A stretch of 6,202 nt of DNA, from the NCBI GenBank assembly GCA_003661105.1, contig QMVM01000124.1:1-6202 (forward strand), given 5' to 3'. The notes beneath the pieces are model-generated. The model saw only the letters and a list, made by a program, of their open reading frames with translations, made no database searches and was not told where the DNA came from. A program made the position numbers and the translations under genes. The first letter of the stretch is position 1, and each line of letters opens with the position of its first letter. Shown here one piece after another: positions 1 through 5,945 of this stretch. Source of the DNA: Methanosarcinales archaeon (GTDB lineage: Archaea > Halobacteriota > Methanosarcinia > Methanosarcinales > Methanogasteraceae).

Positions 1-116
1 CCGGCCTCACATCAGTCTGTTACCAGACTGGGTGCGGGGTTCAGTTCTGAGGTGGTGGCTAGCCTTTCCTCAGGCTGGATTTTCACCAGCTGGCGAGTAT
101 GAATTTATCTCGGCAC
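1..116 (-). ncRNA. 5' end of a probable group II intron (ribozyme domain I), cut by the left window edge
   Basis: Read on the minus strand from 116 downwards, the segment begins GTGCC, close to the group II 5' consensus GTGYG. It then shows: a CGAG/CTCG stem (109-112 with 94-97); a GCTGG/CCAGC hairpin (86-90 with 74-78) whose loop reads GGTGAAAATCC, matching the conserved GGTGAAAGTCC element of bacterial-type group II introns; a CTGAGG/CCTCAG hairpin (68-73 with 47-52) enclosing GGCTAGCC; and a 7-bp hairpin CAGTCTG/CAGACTG (24-30 with 13-19) capped by GTAA, a GNRA tetraloop only on this strand. TGATGTGAGGC follows, resembling the ATGAGGC segment of group IIC domain I. The rest of the ribozyme, and any reverse transcriptase/maturase gene, would lie left of position 1. 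The motif match is from memory, not a covariance search. Another structured RNA, such as RNase P RNA (the AGGAAAG here is suggestive), is possible but fits less well. Confidence 0.55.
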
Positions 117-123
117 TCCAGTG

Positions 124-141
124 GAATCGGTGATACGATTC
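124..141 (-). repeat. perfect inverted repeat (hairpin) 7 nt upstream of the intron start
   Basis: GAATCG (124-129) and CGATTC (136-141) form a perfect 6-bp stem with a 6-nt loop. On the minus strand the hairpin is followed by CACTGGA and then the putative intron start GTGCC at 116. Group IIC introns characteristically insert just after such stem-loops, often transcription terminators, so this may be the target hairpin in the 5' exon. It could instead be a plain terminator-like hairpin or chance pairing, since a 6-bp stem is short. Confidence 0.45.
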
Positions 142-264
142 GGTTTTGCCGTGGATTTTGATTCTGTTCTGTTGTTCAAATCGACCCCCGTACACCCCTG
201 CGAACGAATGTCTACATGCATCCCTTGCCCGCCACCACACGGCGATGGCATATACGTCCACAAG

Positions 265-276
265 AGTTATGTATTA
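265..276 (+). promoter_or_regulatory. possible TATA-like element for mptA
   Basis: The AT-rich run AGTTATGTATTA lies about 46-57 nt upstream of the mptA ATG. That would allow a start of transcription near 295-300 and a short leader carrying the GGAG at 309-312. No clear BRE is visible before it, and a second AT-rich patch (CATATA, about 249-254) is an alternative, so this is a weak call. Confidence 0.22.
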
Positions 277-308
277 CCGAACATAGCACACAACCAGATT
301 ACTCAGTC

Positions 309-312
309 GGAG
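309..312 (+). promoter_or_regulatory. ribosome binding site deciding the mptA start
   Basis: GGAG sits 9 nt before the ATG at 322. It supports that ATG over the upstream in-frame starts. The first residues after it (MKLPVVELPDIQ) are also where the protein begins to look like MptA. Confidence 0.6.
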
Positions 313-321
313 AACAATACC

Positions 322-1302
322 ATGAAACTACCTGTGGTCGAACTGCCAGACATTCAGGCAACCCGTCCTGCAATCCCGATTAACTTGACGCGCGTCGGTG
401 TGACCGATGTCAAGAAACTAATCGAAATTGCACGTGTGGGTAAGCGCCCAATCGTGCTTATCGCACGGTTCAACATCTTCGTGGACCTGCCGCCTGACCG
501 GAAGGGCGCGAACCTTTCAAGGAACTTCGAGACGATCGATGAGGTTCTAGAGGAAGCGGTCGAGGCGCCGGTGTACGAGATAGAGGAACTTTGCGGAGTT
601 GTCGCACGCCGCCTCCTGACCAAGCACGAGTACGCATCCCGCGCCGAGGTGCAGATGAATAGCGAGTATGTGATCAAGCGGGTGACTCCGGTTACCGAGA
701 TGCATTGTCAGGGTGTGACTAACATCTTCGCAGAGGCGATCGCCACACGATCCGACAACGATGGTGATATCACGGTTCGGAAACTCGTTGGCGCAGAGGT
801 TCTCGGGATGACTGCATGTCCCTGTGCACAGGAGATCATGCATGACCGCGCCAGACAGGAGTTGTGCGATCTCGGAGTTTCTGATGCCACGATTGCGCAG
901 TTCTTGAGCAGGGTTCCGATGGCAACCCACAACCAGCGCGGACGCGGGACCATCTCCATCGAAGTGTATGATGGATATGATGTCTCGATTGAGAAACTGA
1001 TCGACATCACCGAGAACTCGATGAGTTCTAAGATATTTGAACTGCTCAAGCGATCTGACGAAGCGTCGGTGGTCGATACCGCACACCGGAACCCGAAGTT
1101 TGTTGAGGACTGTGTCCGGACGATGGCTCATTCGATCGTGAAGGAGTTTTCGCATCTGCCAGACGACTCCATGATCTCGATCAAGCAGATCAATGAGGAG
1201 AGCATCCACCAGCACAATGCCTGTGCCGAGCGGTGTGCCACACTCGGGGAACTGCGGACAGAACTGGCTGGAGTGATACCGCTACTGGATCAGGGCAACT
1301 GA
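322..1302 (+). CDS. mptA: GTP cyclohydrolase MptA (type IV, Fe(II)-dependent)
   Basis: This 326-residue protein belongs to the GCHY-1 (FolE2/MptA) family; known archaeal MptA proteins are about 310-320 residues. MptA opens GTP to 7,8-dihydro-D-neopterin 2',3'-cyclic phosphate, the first step of the pterin part of tetrahydromethanopterin in the cytoplasm. Visible conserved blocks are DRKGANLSRNFE (59-70), VQMNSEYV (110-117), the Cys-containing MTACPCAQE (163-171), PMATHNQRGRGT (199-210), FVEDCVRTMA (260-269) and ESIHQHNACAE (293-303). The family's metal-binding residues are expected among these Cys, His and Glu positions. The frame is intact. The start at 322 is chosen over in-frame starts back to 121 because of the GGAG at 309-312 and the homology onset. 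The gene stands alone on the plus strand, converging on argC with a 34-bp gap. The family is clear; MptA rather than bacterial FolE2 is inferred from the sequence style and archaeal context. Confidence 0.93.
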   Translation: MKLPVVELPDIQATRPAIPINLTRVGVTDVKKLIEIARVGKRPIVLIARFNIFVDLPPDRKGANLSRNFETIDEVLEEAVEAPVYEIEELCGVVARRLLTKHEYASRAEVQMNSEYVIKRVTPVTEMHCQGVTNIFAEAIATRSDNDGDITVRKLVGAEVLGMTACPCAQEIMHDRARQELCDLGVSDATIAQFLSRVPMATHNQRGRGTISIEVYDGYDVSIEKLIDITENSMSSKIFELLKRSDEASVVDTAHRNPKFVEDCVRTMAHSIVKEFSHLPDDSMISIKQINEESIHQHNACAERCATLGELRTELAGVIPLLDQGN

Positions 1303-1336
1303 ATCTGAATATTAGCCGTTCTTGGGCTGGGCCGCG
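1303..1336. other. 34-bp convergent gap between mptA and argC
   Basis: The two stop codons face each other across 34 bases. I see no strong hairpin and only short T-runs in either direction, so termination signals for both genes must be weak or lie inside the opposing coding sequence. Confidence 0.4.
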
Positions 1337-2350
1337 TCACGGCGACAGCGGAGGCGTCAGGAGTCCCGCGGTCTCAGGAAGACCAAACATCAGGTTCATG
1401 TTCTGGACCGCCTGCCCTGACGCGCCTTTCACGAGGTTGTCGATCGCAGAGACTACAACAACGCGTCGCCCGCCGCACGCAATCCCGATGTCGCAGAAGT
1501 TCGAGCCGCGCACATCCGAAAGGTCAGGGATGCTGTCCCGCACCCGCACAAACGGTTTACCCTGATAGAACTCATTATACAGCCCCAGTACCGCGTCATA
1601 ATCCAGCTCCCTGTTCATGATTAGGTGCGCTGTTGTCAGAATCCCGCGAATGGCAGGGACCACATGCGGCGTGAAATAGATGTTATTAAGCGAGCGATCC
1701 AGTCGGCTTAACTCCTGAACGATCTCCGGAAGATGCCTGTGCGCGGTGATGTTGTAAGCACGGACGTTCTCTGCGAGATTTGGGTAATGCGAGGTGGCTG
1801 ATGGATCGGTACCGGCTCCGGATACTCCTGATTTGGAATCGAATATCGCATACTCGATCGATCCTTCGCTTGCAAGCGGTGCTGCCGAAAGTATCGCGCC
1901 TGTCGGGTAGCATCCCGGATTTGCGACGAGGTCAGCTTCTGCGATTCCTCCATGTAGTTCGGGAAGACCAAATACCGCACCCCCATCTCTCGGATCGGTA
2001 TGCGGACGTTTGTACGTGTCTTCGAAGACCTGCTGCGGCAACCTGTAATCCGCGCTCAGGTCGATGACGCGCGTACCGCCTGCGAGGAGTTTCGGGACGA
2101 TATCCATCGCAGCGCCGTGCGGTACTGCCGTGAACACAACTTCGCATTCAGAAGCAATCTCTGCTGGCGCGGGTGTGGCGAAATCCAGATCGATTAGTCC
2201 TGTGAGGTGCCTGTGAACGTCTGTCACAGGAGTGTCTGCAAGCCGCCTCGATGTCACGGTTCTGATCCTTGCCTCCGGGTGCTGCAGGAGCAGCCTGATC
2301 AGTTCCCCGCCTGTGTATCCTGATCCGCCGATGATTCCAATATCGATCAT
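1337..2350 (-). CDS. argC: N-acetyl-gamma-glutamyl-phosphate reductase
   Basis: The 337-residue protein has the length and motifs of ArgC, the NADPH-dependent enzyme that reduces N-acetyl-glutamyl-phosphate to the semialdehyde, the third step of arginine (ornithine) synthesis. Visible are the dinucleotide-binding loop IGGSGYTGGE (7-16), the phosphate/substrate region VFTAVPHGAA (72-81), the active-site block NPGCYPTG (144-151) with catalytic Cys147, DSKSGVSGAG (171-180), the HRHLPEI block (204-210) with the expected catalytic His, FTPHVVP (about 226) and the conserved tail DNLVKGASGQAVQNMN. The frame is complete. No Shine-Dalgarno precedes the ATG, so translation may start on a leaderless or near-leaderless transcript. 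The gene lies 70 bp downstream of the surface-protein gene on the same strand, so co-transcription is possible but its own promoter seems likely. No other arg gene is visible in the window. Confidence 0.95.
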   Translation of the reverse strand: MIDIGIIGGSGYTGGELIRLLLQHPEARIRTVTSRRLADTPVTDVHRHLTGLIDLDFATPAPAEIASECEVVFTAVPHGAAMDIVPKLLAGGTRVIDLSADYRLPQQVFEDTYKRPHTDPRDGGAVFGLPELHGGIAEADLVANPGCYPTGAILSAAPLASEGSIEYAIFDSKSGVSGAGTDPSATSHYPNLAENVRAYNITAHRHLPEIVQELSRLDRSLNNIYFTPHVVPAIRGILTTAHLIMNRELDYDAVLGLYNEFYQGKPFVRVRDSIPDLSDVRGSNFCDIGIACGGRRVVVVSAIDNLVKGASGQAVQNMNLMFGLPETAGLLTPPLSP

Positions 2351-2374
2351 GGGTACTTTAGTGGCGGACAGGTC

Positions 2375-2387
2375 AAAAAGATTTTTC
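2375..2387 (-). promoter_or_regulatory. A/T-rich element upstream of argC: possible BRE/TATA or terminator of the surface-protein gene
   Basis: On the minus strand CGAAAAATCTTTTTG lies 25-37 nt before the argC ATG, in the 70-bp gap after the surface-protein stop. CGAAA followed by an AT-rich stretch could be a BRE plus TATA box for a nearly leaderless argC mRNA. The TCTTTTT run could equally be the oligo-T terminator used by archaea for the upstream gene. The segment is a near-perfect palindrome (AAAAA-GA-TTTTT on the plus strand), so either reading is possible. Confidence 0.35.
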
Positions 2388-2420
2388 GGTGGCGCGGGGG
2401 TTTTCCGGATATGTGATTTG

Positions 2421-5400
2421 TCACAACACGATTGCCCCTGCCGCTGCCTGCAGGATCATGAGCGCGTCGAGCGAGGTGACGCGCTCGTCGCCACTGACAT
2501 CAGCGGCGGCGAATGTCGCGGGGTCGCACGAGGCGGAACCACCGGCTGCGAGCTGGAGCACAATCACAGCGTCTGCAGGGGTTATTCTACCGTCGCCGTT
2601 CAGGTCGCCTTTCTGCGGCGTGTCGCCAGCCCACGGCTGCATGAGCGGGAAGCGGTCGATGCTGCCACCGCCGGGGATCGGGTGGGGGGTGTCGCCGATG
2701 CCGTCTGTGTTGTTGTCGGTGCCGGTGTAGTCGGAGTAGTAGTTGCCAGCGGAGCCGGAGTCCCACTGGTGGGTGTGCTCGTCGTAGGCGTTGTGGAAGA
2801 TGTTGTCTGCAAGGTTGTTGTGGTAGATGGTGTTGTGGCTCGAAGATATTATGAAGATGCCATAGCCGTAGTCATCGCCATCATCGCCACCACAGTTGCC
2901 GCCAGTACCTCCGGCACCGCCTTTACCCCAATTCAAGTTCGCGGTGTTTCCTGTGAGTATGTTATTGTTCGAAGACGTCAGGCAGATGCCGTAGCCGTAG
3001 CCACTGCCACCATCACCACCATATCTACACCAACCACCGCCCCCACCGCCACCGCCACTGCCGCCATTCAAGTTCGCGGTGTTTCCTGTGAGTGTGTTGC
3101 TGTTTGAATTCACCAGGCGGATGCCGTAGCCGTAGCCACTGCCACCATCGCCGGCGAACCAATGGTTCCAATCACAATTACTATGGCCCTGATGACCTGT
3201 GTCATCATCGTTCCGGTTTGCGATGTTCCCTGTAAGCTTGTTGTTACTTGAATAACACAGATGGATGCCATGATCCACATTTGAGCTTGCATTATTGTTT
3301 GCAATCGTGTTATCGCTCGAAGAATTCAGGTAGATTCCGCAGTCGTTCGAACCCATAGTGTTTCCTGTGATTGTGTTGCTACTCGAAGACGACATATATA
3401 GCCCATAATCTCCGTTTGAGTTTGCCATGTTGTTTATAACCGTACTGTTTCCCGACTCGTCCAGTGTGATGCCACACTGGTCATTCAGGCATATAATATT
3501 ACCACTCAGCGTGTTGTTGCCTGAAAAATACAGATTTATCCCATAGTTATTGTTCGATACGTTATTGTTACGTAACGCGCTGTCGTTTGAAGAATTCAGG
3601 TAAACACCGTACAGGTTCCCGTTCGCGGTAATGTCTTGAAGTATACTGTGGTCCGAATCCCACAGGTGGACACCACAATCCTCGTTTGAGCTTGCGTTGG
3701 TGCCAGCCAGCACGTTGTTGCTCGAAGAGTTCAGACAGATACCGTGCCGGTTCCGGTTCGCGGTGTTTCCTGTGAGCGTGTTGCTGTTTGAATTCTCCAG
3801 ATGGATGCCGCAATCTTCGTTCGAGCTTGCATCTGTGTCAGCAAGTGCGTTGTTGTTCGAAGACAACATGTAGATGCCACGGTTGTTTGAGTTTGCGGTG
3901 TTTTCCATGAGTGTGATGTTGTCCGAACCCTCTAAGTAGATGCCACAATTCCCATTTGAGCTTGCATTGATATTAGCAAGTGTGATGTTGCTTGAAAATA
4001 GCAGGTAGGTGCCATAATCCTTGTTTGAGTTTACGGTAACGTCCCTTATAGTCGAGTGCTCAGTGTATGCGAACAACACGCCCCCACCGTTCCTTGTTAG
4101 TGTAAGATCCCTGACCGTGATATTCGTTGAGTTCACAACCCCTACATAGCCAGCATTGCCCGGAATAATTTTATCCCGCTGATCCACCCAGTAGTAGATC
4201 GGCTTTCCGTCAACCGTGTTGCTCGTGTCTATATTATGGACGTATTCAGAAGGAGAGCTAGCACGAATAACGAAATTATATGTATTTTCGGATAGTATGT
4301 TGTTTGTAAGTGTGTCACTCTTCGAGGTATCCAGGCAGACGCCATACTCGTTGTTCGACATGATATTATTGGAAATACTGCAGTGATCCGTGCCGTTGAG
4401 ATAAATTCCCATTCCGGATCCTGCTCCGGTCACTGTAAACCCGGAGATGTTCACATAATTTGCAGTCACATCAAAGACGTGATCATCTGGTTGCCCTGCG
4501 ATCACAGTTACCATACCGCTACCCGCATCCACCATCGTGAGCCGCTTGTTCACATTCACGTTCAACCTGTATACGCCTGCACCTATTGTGATCGTATGCC
4601 CATCATCTGTATTAGAATCGTCTATCGCAGCCTGAATCCCAAGGAAGGTTCTTCCCGTGTCGGAGTTACGGACCTGGTATCCATTCCACGCCTGCATGAG
4701 CGGGTGGTTGTCCACATTACCATCGCTACGCGGAATCGAGTAGAGAATGTCGCCGATACCGTTGCCGTCTGCGTCGGTTCCTGTGTAATCGGAGTAGTAG
4801 TTGCCTTCAGTGCCATCATCCCATGCATTAGTGCGATGACGATAGTCATGATCATGGCAACAGTCGTAGGCGTTGTACTGTGTATTGTCTGCAAAACTGT
4901 TATGGTGGATCGTGTTGTTTGTGCTCGAAACATGATCTATGTGGATACCATCTCTGTTCGAATTCGCAGTGTTATTCACAACCACGTTGCCAACCGAAGA
5001 ATCCAAGTGAATTCCGTACTCGCCGTTTAAGTTCGCGGTGTTGTTGGTGAGAGTATTATATTTTGTTGAAGGGTACTTATAAGAATACAGGTGGATTCCA
5101 CAATACTCGTTTAAGTTTGCGATGTTACTTGTAAGGGTATTGTTGTTGCTCGAATCGTCCAGCTCAATGCCGTCGACGTTGTTGTTTGAACAGTTGTTCT
5201 TATTGAGTATGTTGTTGCTTGAAAGACGCAGGTTGATGCCGTTCTTGTTATTTGAGACGGTATTTTCCGTAAGTGTGTTGTTGCACGAATCATACGTGCA
5301 GATGCCGTACCAGTTGTTGTTTGAGCATCTGTTATCCATGAGCGTGTTGTTGTTGCCCGACAGGATGATGCCCTGCCAGTTGTCTGATGCGATGTTGCTC

Positions 5401-5939
5401 ACAAGTCTATTGTTGCTCGAATCCTCCAGTATGATGCCACCACCGCCATTGTTGCTCGAACAGTGGTTGTCGATGAGCACGTTGTTGCACGAATCTTGCA
5501 GGTAGATGCCGTAGCAGTTATTCGAGACCGTGTTATGCAAAATATTGCAGTGATTCACATTACTGCCAAGATAAATCCCAGCCTTCGGATGCTTTGTCGC
5601 CCCAGTCACCGCTAACCCACTGATGTTCACATAATCCATGGTCACCTCGAACACCTGAAAATATGGGCTTTTCGCCCGCACCGTCACCACATCCGAGCCG
5701 TCACCGATCAGCGTGAGCCGCTCCTTGTCCACAGCCACATTCTCGACATACGTGCCCTCATGCACATAAATCGTATCCCCGGGCTCCGCGCCATCGATCG
5801 CATCCTGAATCGGCGTGCCCTCGCCTGGATGCACATCCCACGTCGCAGCACCCGCCGCCACGCCCACACCTGCGCACACAACCACTGCCAGAATCCCTAG
5901 CACAGCCGCAGCCACCAGCGCCGCCACGGATCGGCTCAT
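2421..5939 (-). CDS. secreted twin beta-helix (NosD/CASH-type) surface protein with C-terminal dockerin
   Basis: The protein has 1172 residues. Residues 1-31 form a signal peptide (basic MSR, then an Ala/Val-rich core ending GVAAGA), so it is exported. Two homologous cassettes follow. Residues 41-415 and 433-1101 each begin with an IQxAID...GxYxxNVxV block, then YVNISGxxVTGA (103-114; 495-506). Each continues as a ladder of 22-24-residue rungs of the type NNxYGIxLxxSSNNTLTxN and closes with GNYYSDYTGTD (379-389; 1065-1075), GIGD and PLMQ. This is the right-handed parallel beta-helix of NosD-like/CASH proteins. Cassette 2 also carries VDGKPIYYW (576-584), common in NosD-like repeats. Residues 1110-1168 are a type I dockerin. 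Many N-x-S/T sequons suggest N-glycosylation. There is no membrane anchor or sorting tail, so cohesin binding is the likely means of attachment. The start overlaps the upstream gene's stop as ATGA. Polysaccharide binding or cleavage is possible, but no catalytic residues can be assigned; a role in copper insertion is not implied. Confidence 0.9.
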   Translation of the reverse strand: MSRSVAALVAAAVLGILAVVVCAGVGVAAGAATWDVHPGEGTPIQDAIDGAEPGDTIYVHEGTYVENVAVDKERLTLIGDGSDVVTVRAKSPYFQVFEVTMDYVNISGLAVTGATKHPKAGIYLGSNVNHCNILHNTVSNNCYGIYLQDSCNNVLIDNHCSSNNGGGGIILEDSSNNRLVSNIASDNWQGIILSGNNNTLMDNRCSNNNWYGICTYDSCNNTLTENTVSNNKNGINLRLSSNNILNKNNCSNNNVDGIELDDSSNNNTLTSNIANLNEYCGIHLYSYKYPSTKYNTLTNNTANLNGEYGIHLDSSVGNVVVNNTANSNRDGIHIDHVSSTNNTIHHNSFADNTQYNAYDCCHDHDYRHRTNAWDDGTEGNYYSDYTGTDADGNGIGDILYSIPRSDGNVDNHPLMQAWNGYQVRNSDTGRTFLGIQAAIDDSNTDDGHTITIGAGVYRLNVNVNKRLTMVDAGSGMVTVIAGQPDDHVFDVTANYVNISGFTVTGAGSGMGIYLNGTDHCSISNNIMSNNEYGVCLDTSKSDTLTNNILSENTYNFVIRASSPSEYVHNIDTSNTVDGKPIYYWVDQRDKIIPGNAGYVGVVNSTNITVRDLTLTRNGGGVLFAYTEHSTIRDVTVNSNKDYGTYLLFSSNITLANINASSNGNCGIYLEGSDNITLMENTANSNNRGIYMLSSNNNALADTDASSNEDCGIHLENSNSNTLTGNTANRNRHGICLNSSSNNVLAGTNASSNEDCGVHLWDSDHSILQDITANGNLYGVYLNSSNDSALRNNNVSNNNYGINLYFSGNNTLSGNIICLNDQCGITLDESGNSTVINNMANSNGDYGLYMSSSSSNTITGNTMGSNDCGIYLNSSSDNTIANNNASSNVDHGIHLCYSSNNKLTGNIANRNDDDTGHQGHSNCDWNHWFAGDGGSGYGYGIRLVNSNSNTLTGNTANLNGGSGGGGGGGGWCRYGGDGGSGYGYGICLTSSNNNILTGNTANLNWGKGGAGGTGGNCGGDDGDDYGYGIFIISSSHNTIYHNNLADNIFHNAYDEHTHQWDSGSAGNYYSDYTGTDNNTDGIGDTPHPIPGGGSIDRFPLMQPWAGDTPQKGDLNGDGRITPADAVIVLQLAAGGSASCDPATFAAADVSGDERVTSLDALMILQAAAGAIVL
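2436..2612 (-). other. type I dockerin module at the C-terminus of the beta-helix protein
   Basis: Two calcium-loop repeats of about 24 residues are visible. Repeat 1 is DLNGDGRITPAD (1112-1123) with D1112, N1114, D1116 and D1123 in the F-hand positions, followed by the helix AVIVLQLAAGG. Repeat 2 is DVSGDERVTSLD (1147-1158) with D1147, S1149, D1151 and D1158, followed by ALMILQAAAGA; Glu1152 replaces the usual Gly. The protein ends four residues after this. Dockerins bind cohesin modules on scaffold or cell-surface proteins. No cohesin gene lies in the window. Confidence 0.85.
2932..3014 (-). repeat. 83-bp direct repeat, copy B (downstream copy in the gene)
   Basis: This copy matches 3067-3149 at 74 of 83 positions by hand count, with a repeat period of 135 bp (45 codons). 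It encodes the GDGGSGYGYGI rung and the following NNNILTGNTANLN rung of the beta-helix. Confidence 0.85.
3067..3149 (-). repeat. 83-bp direct repeat, copy A (upstream copy in the gene)
   Basis: Partner of 2932-3014. The differences fall mostly in a 28-bp stretch in the middle, while both flanks are identical. A third, more diverged copy of the YGYGI part lies near 2853-2868. Confidence 0.85.
4836..4862 (-). other. Cys/His-rich insertion in cassette 1 of the beta-helix protein
   Basis: Residues 360-368 read CCHDHDYRH, placed between NAYD and the NAWDDG...GNYYSDYTG closing motif. Cassette 2 has only EHTHQ at the matching point (1054-1058). The cluster of two Cys and three His could bind a metal or form disulfides; no known site is recognised. 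Confidence 0.4.
5847..5939 (-). other. signal peptide of the dockerin beta-helix protein
   Basis: Residues 1-31 have a short basic start (MSRS), about 24 hydrophobic Ala/Val/Leu/Gly residues and an Ala-Gly-Ala exit consistent with type I signal peptidase cleavage near residue 31. No lipobox is convincing: Cys22 lies inside the hydrophobic core and is not followed by a typical mature lipoprotein start. Confidence 0.75.
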
Positions 5940-5945
5940 GCCACC
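5936..5945 (-). promoter_or_regulatory. ATGA stop-start overlap: likely translational coupling
   Basis: The stop TGA of the upstream gene (5936-5938) and the start ATG of the surface-protein gene (5937-5939) share bases as ATGA. The nearest SD-like sequence, GGTGG (5941-5945), is only 1 nt from the ATG, too close for normal use. Translation of the surface protein therefore probably depends on ribosomes ending the upstream gene. Confidence 0.6.

Larger units (their letters stand above)
117..321. other. gene-free spacer upstream of mptA
   Basis: No convincing coding sequence is visible on either strand. The mptA frame stays open upstream to 121, but the predicted residues there do not resemble an MptA N-terminus. 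A short minus-strand frame across 70-261 runs into the structured RNA and has no recognisable family features. The stretch holds a perfect inverted repeat (124-141), weak TATA-like AT-rich sequence (about 265-276) and the mptA ribosome binding site (309-312). A TTCAAATC at about 176-183 recalls a tRNA T-loop, but no D-arm, anticodon arm or acceptor stem accompanies it. Confidence 0.5.

Noticed and set aside
1..116. RNase P RNA reading of the minus strand, because of AGGAAAG
   Set aside because: The conserved GAGGAAAGTCC is not matched beyond AGGAAAG, and that stretch is taken up in a local CTGAGG/CCTCAG hairpin. The surrounding motifs fit a group II intron better. Not fully excluded.
160..200. 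tRNA gene suggested by GTTCAAATC
   Set aside because: No matching D-arm, anticodon stem or acceptor stem can be folded around it.
70..261. 63-residue minus-strand frame upstream of mptA
   Set aside because: It overlaps the structured RNA and the hairpin, has no family resemblance and no RBS; better explained as chance.
121..321. N-terminal extension of mptA from an upstream ATG in the same frame
   Set aside because: The extra 67 residues do not resemble the family, which normally begins near the ATG at 322, and only that ATG has a GGAG at proper spacing.
547..1215. 222-residue frame antisense to mptA
   Set aside because: Entirely inside the well-supported mptA gene; its residue composition is that of a shadow frame.
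2232..3107. 291-residue plus-strand frame across the argC start and the dockerin region
   Set aside because: Valine/alanine-rich repetitive product that mirrors the repeats of the opposite strand and crosses two real genes.
4383..5030. 215-residue plus-strand frame within the beta-helix gene
   Set aside because: Antisense shadow of the repeat region; no recognisable domain and no initiation signals.
2850..5560. CRISPR array
   Set aside because: The periodic similarity has a 66-72-bp period, is degenerate and follows codons of beta-helix rungs. There are no identical repeats with unique spacers.
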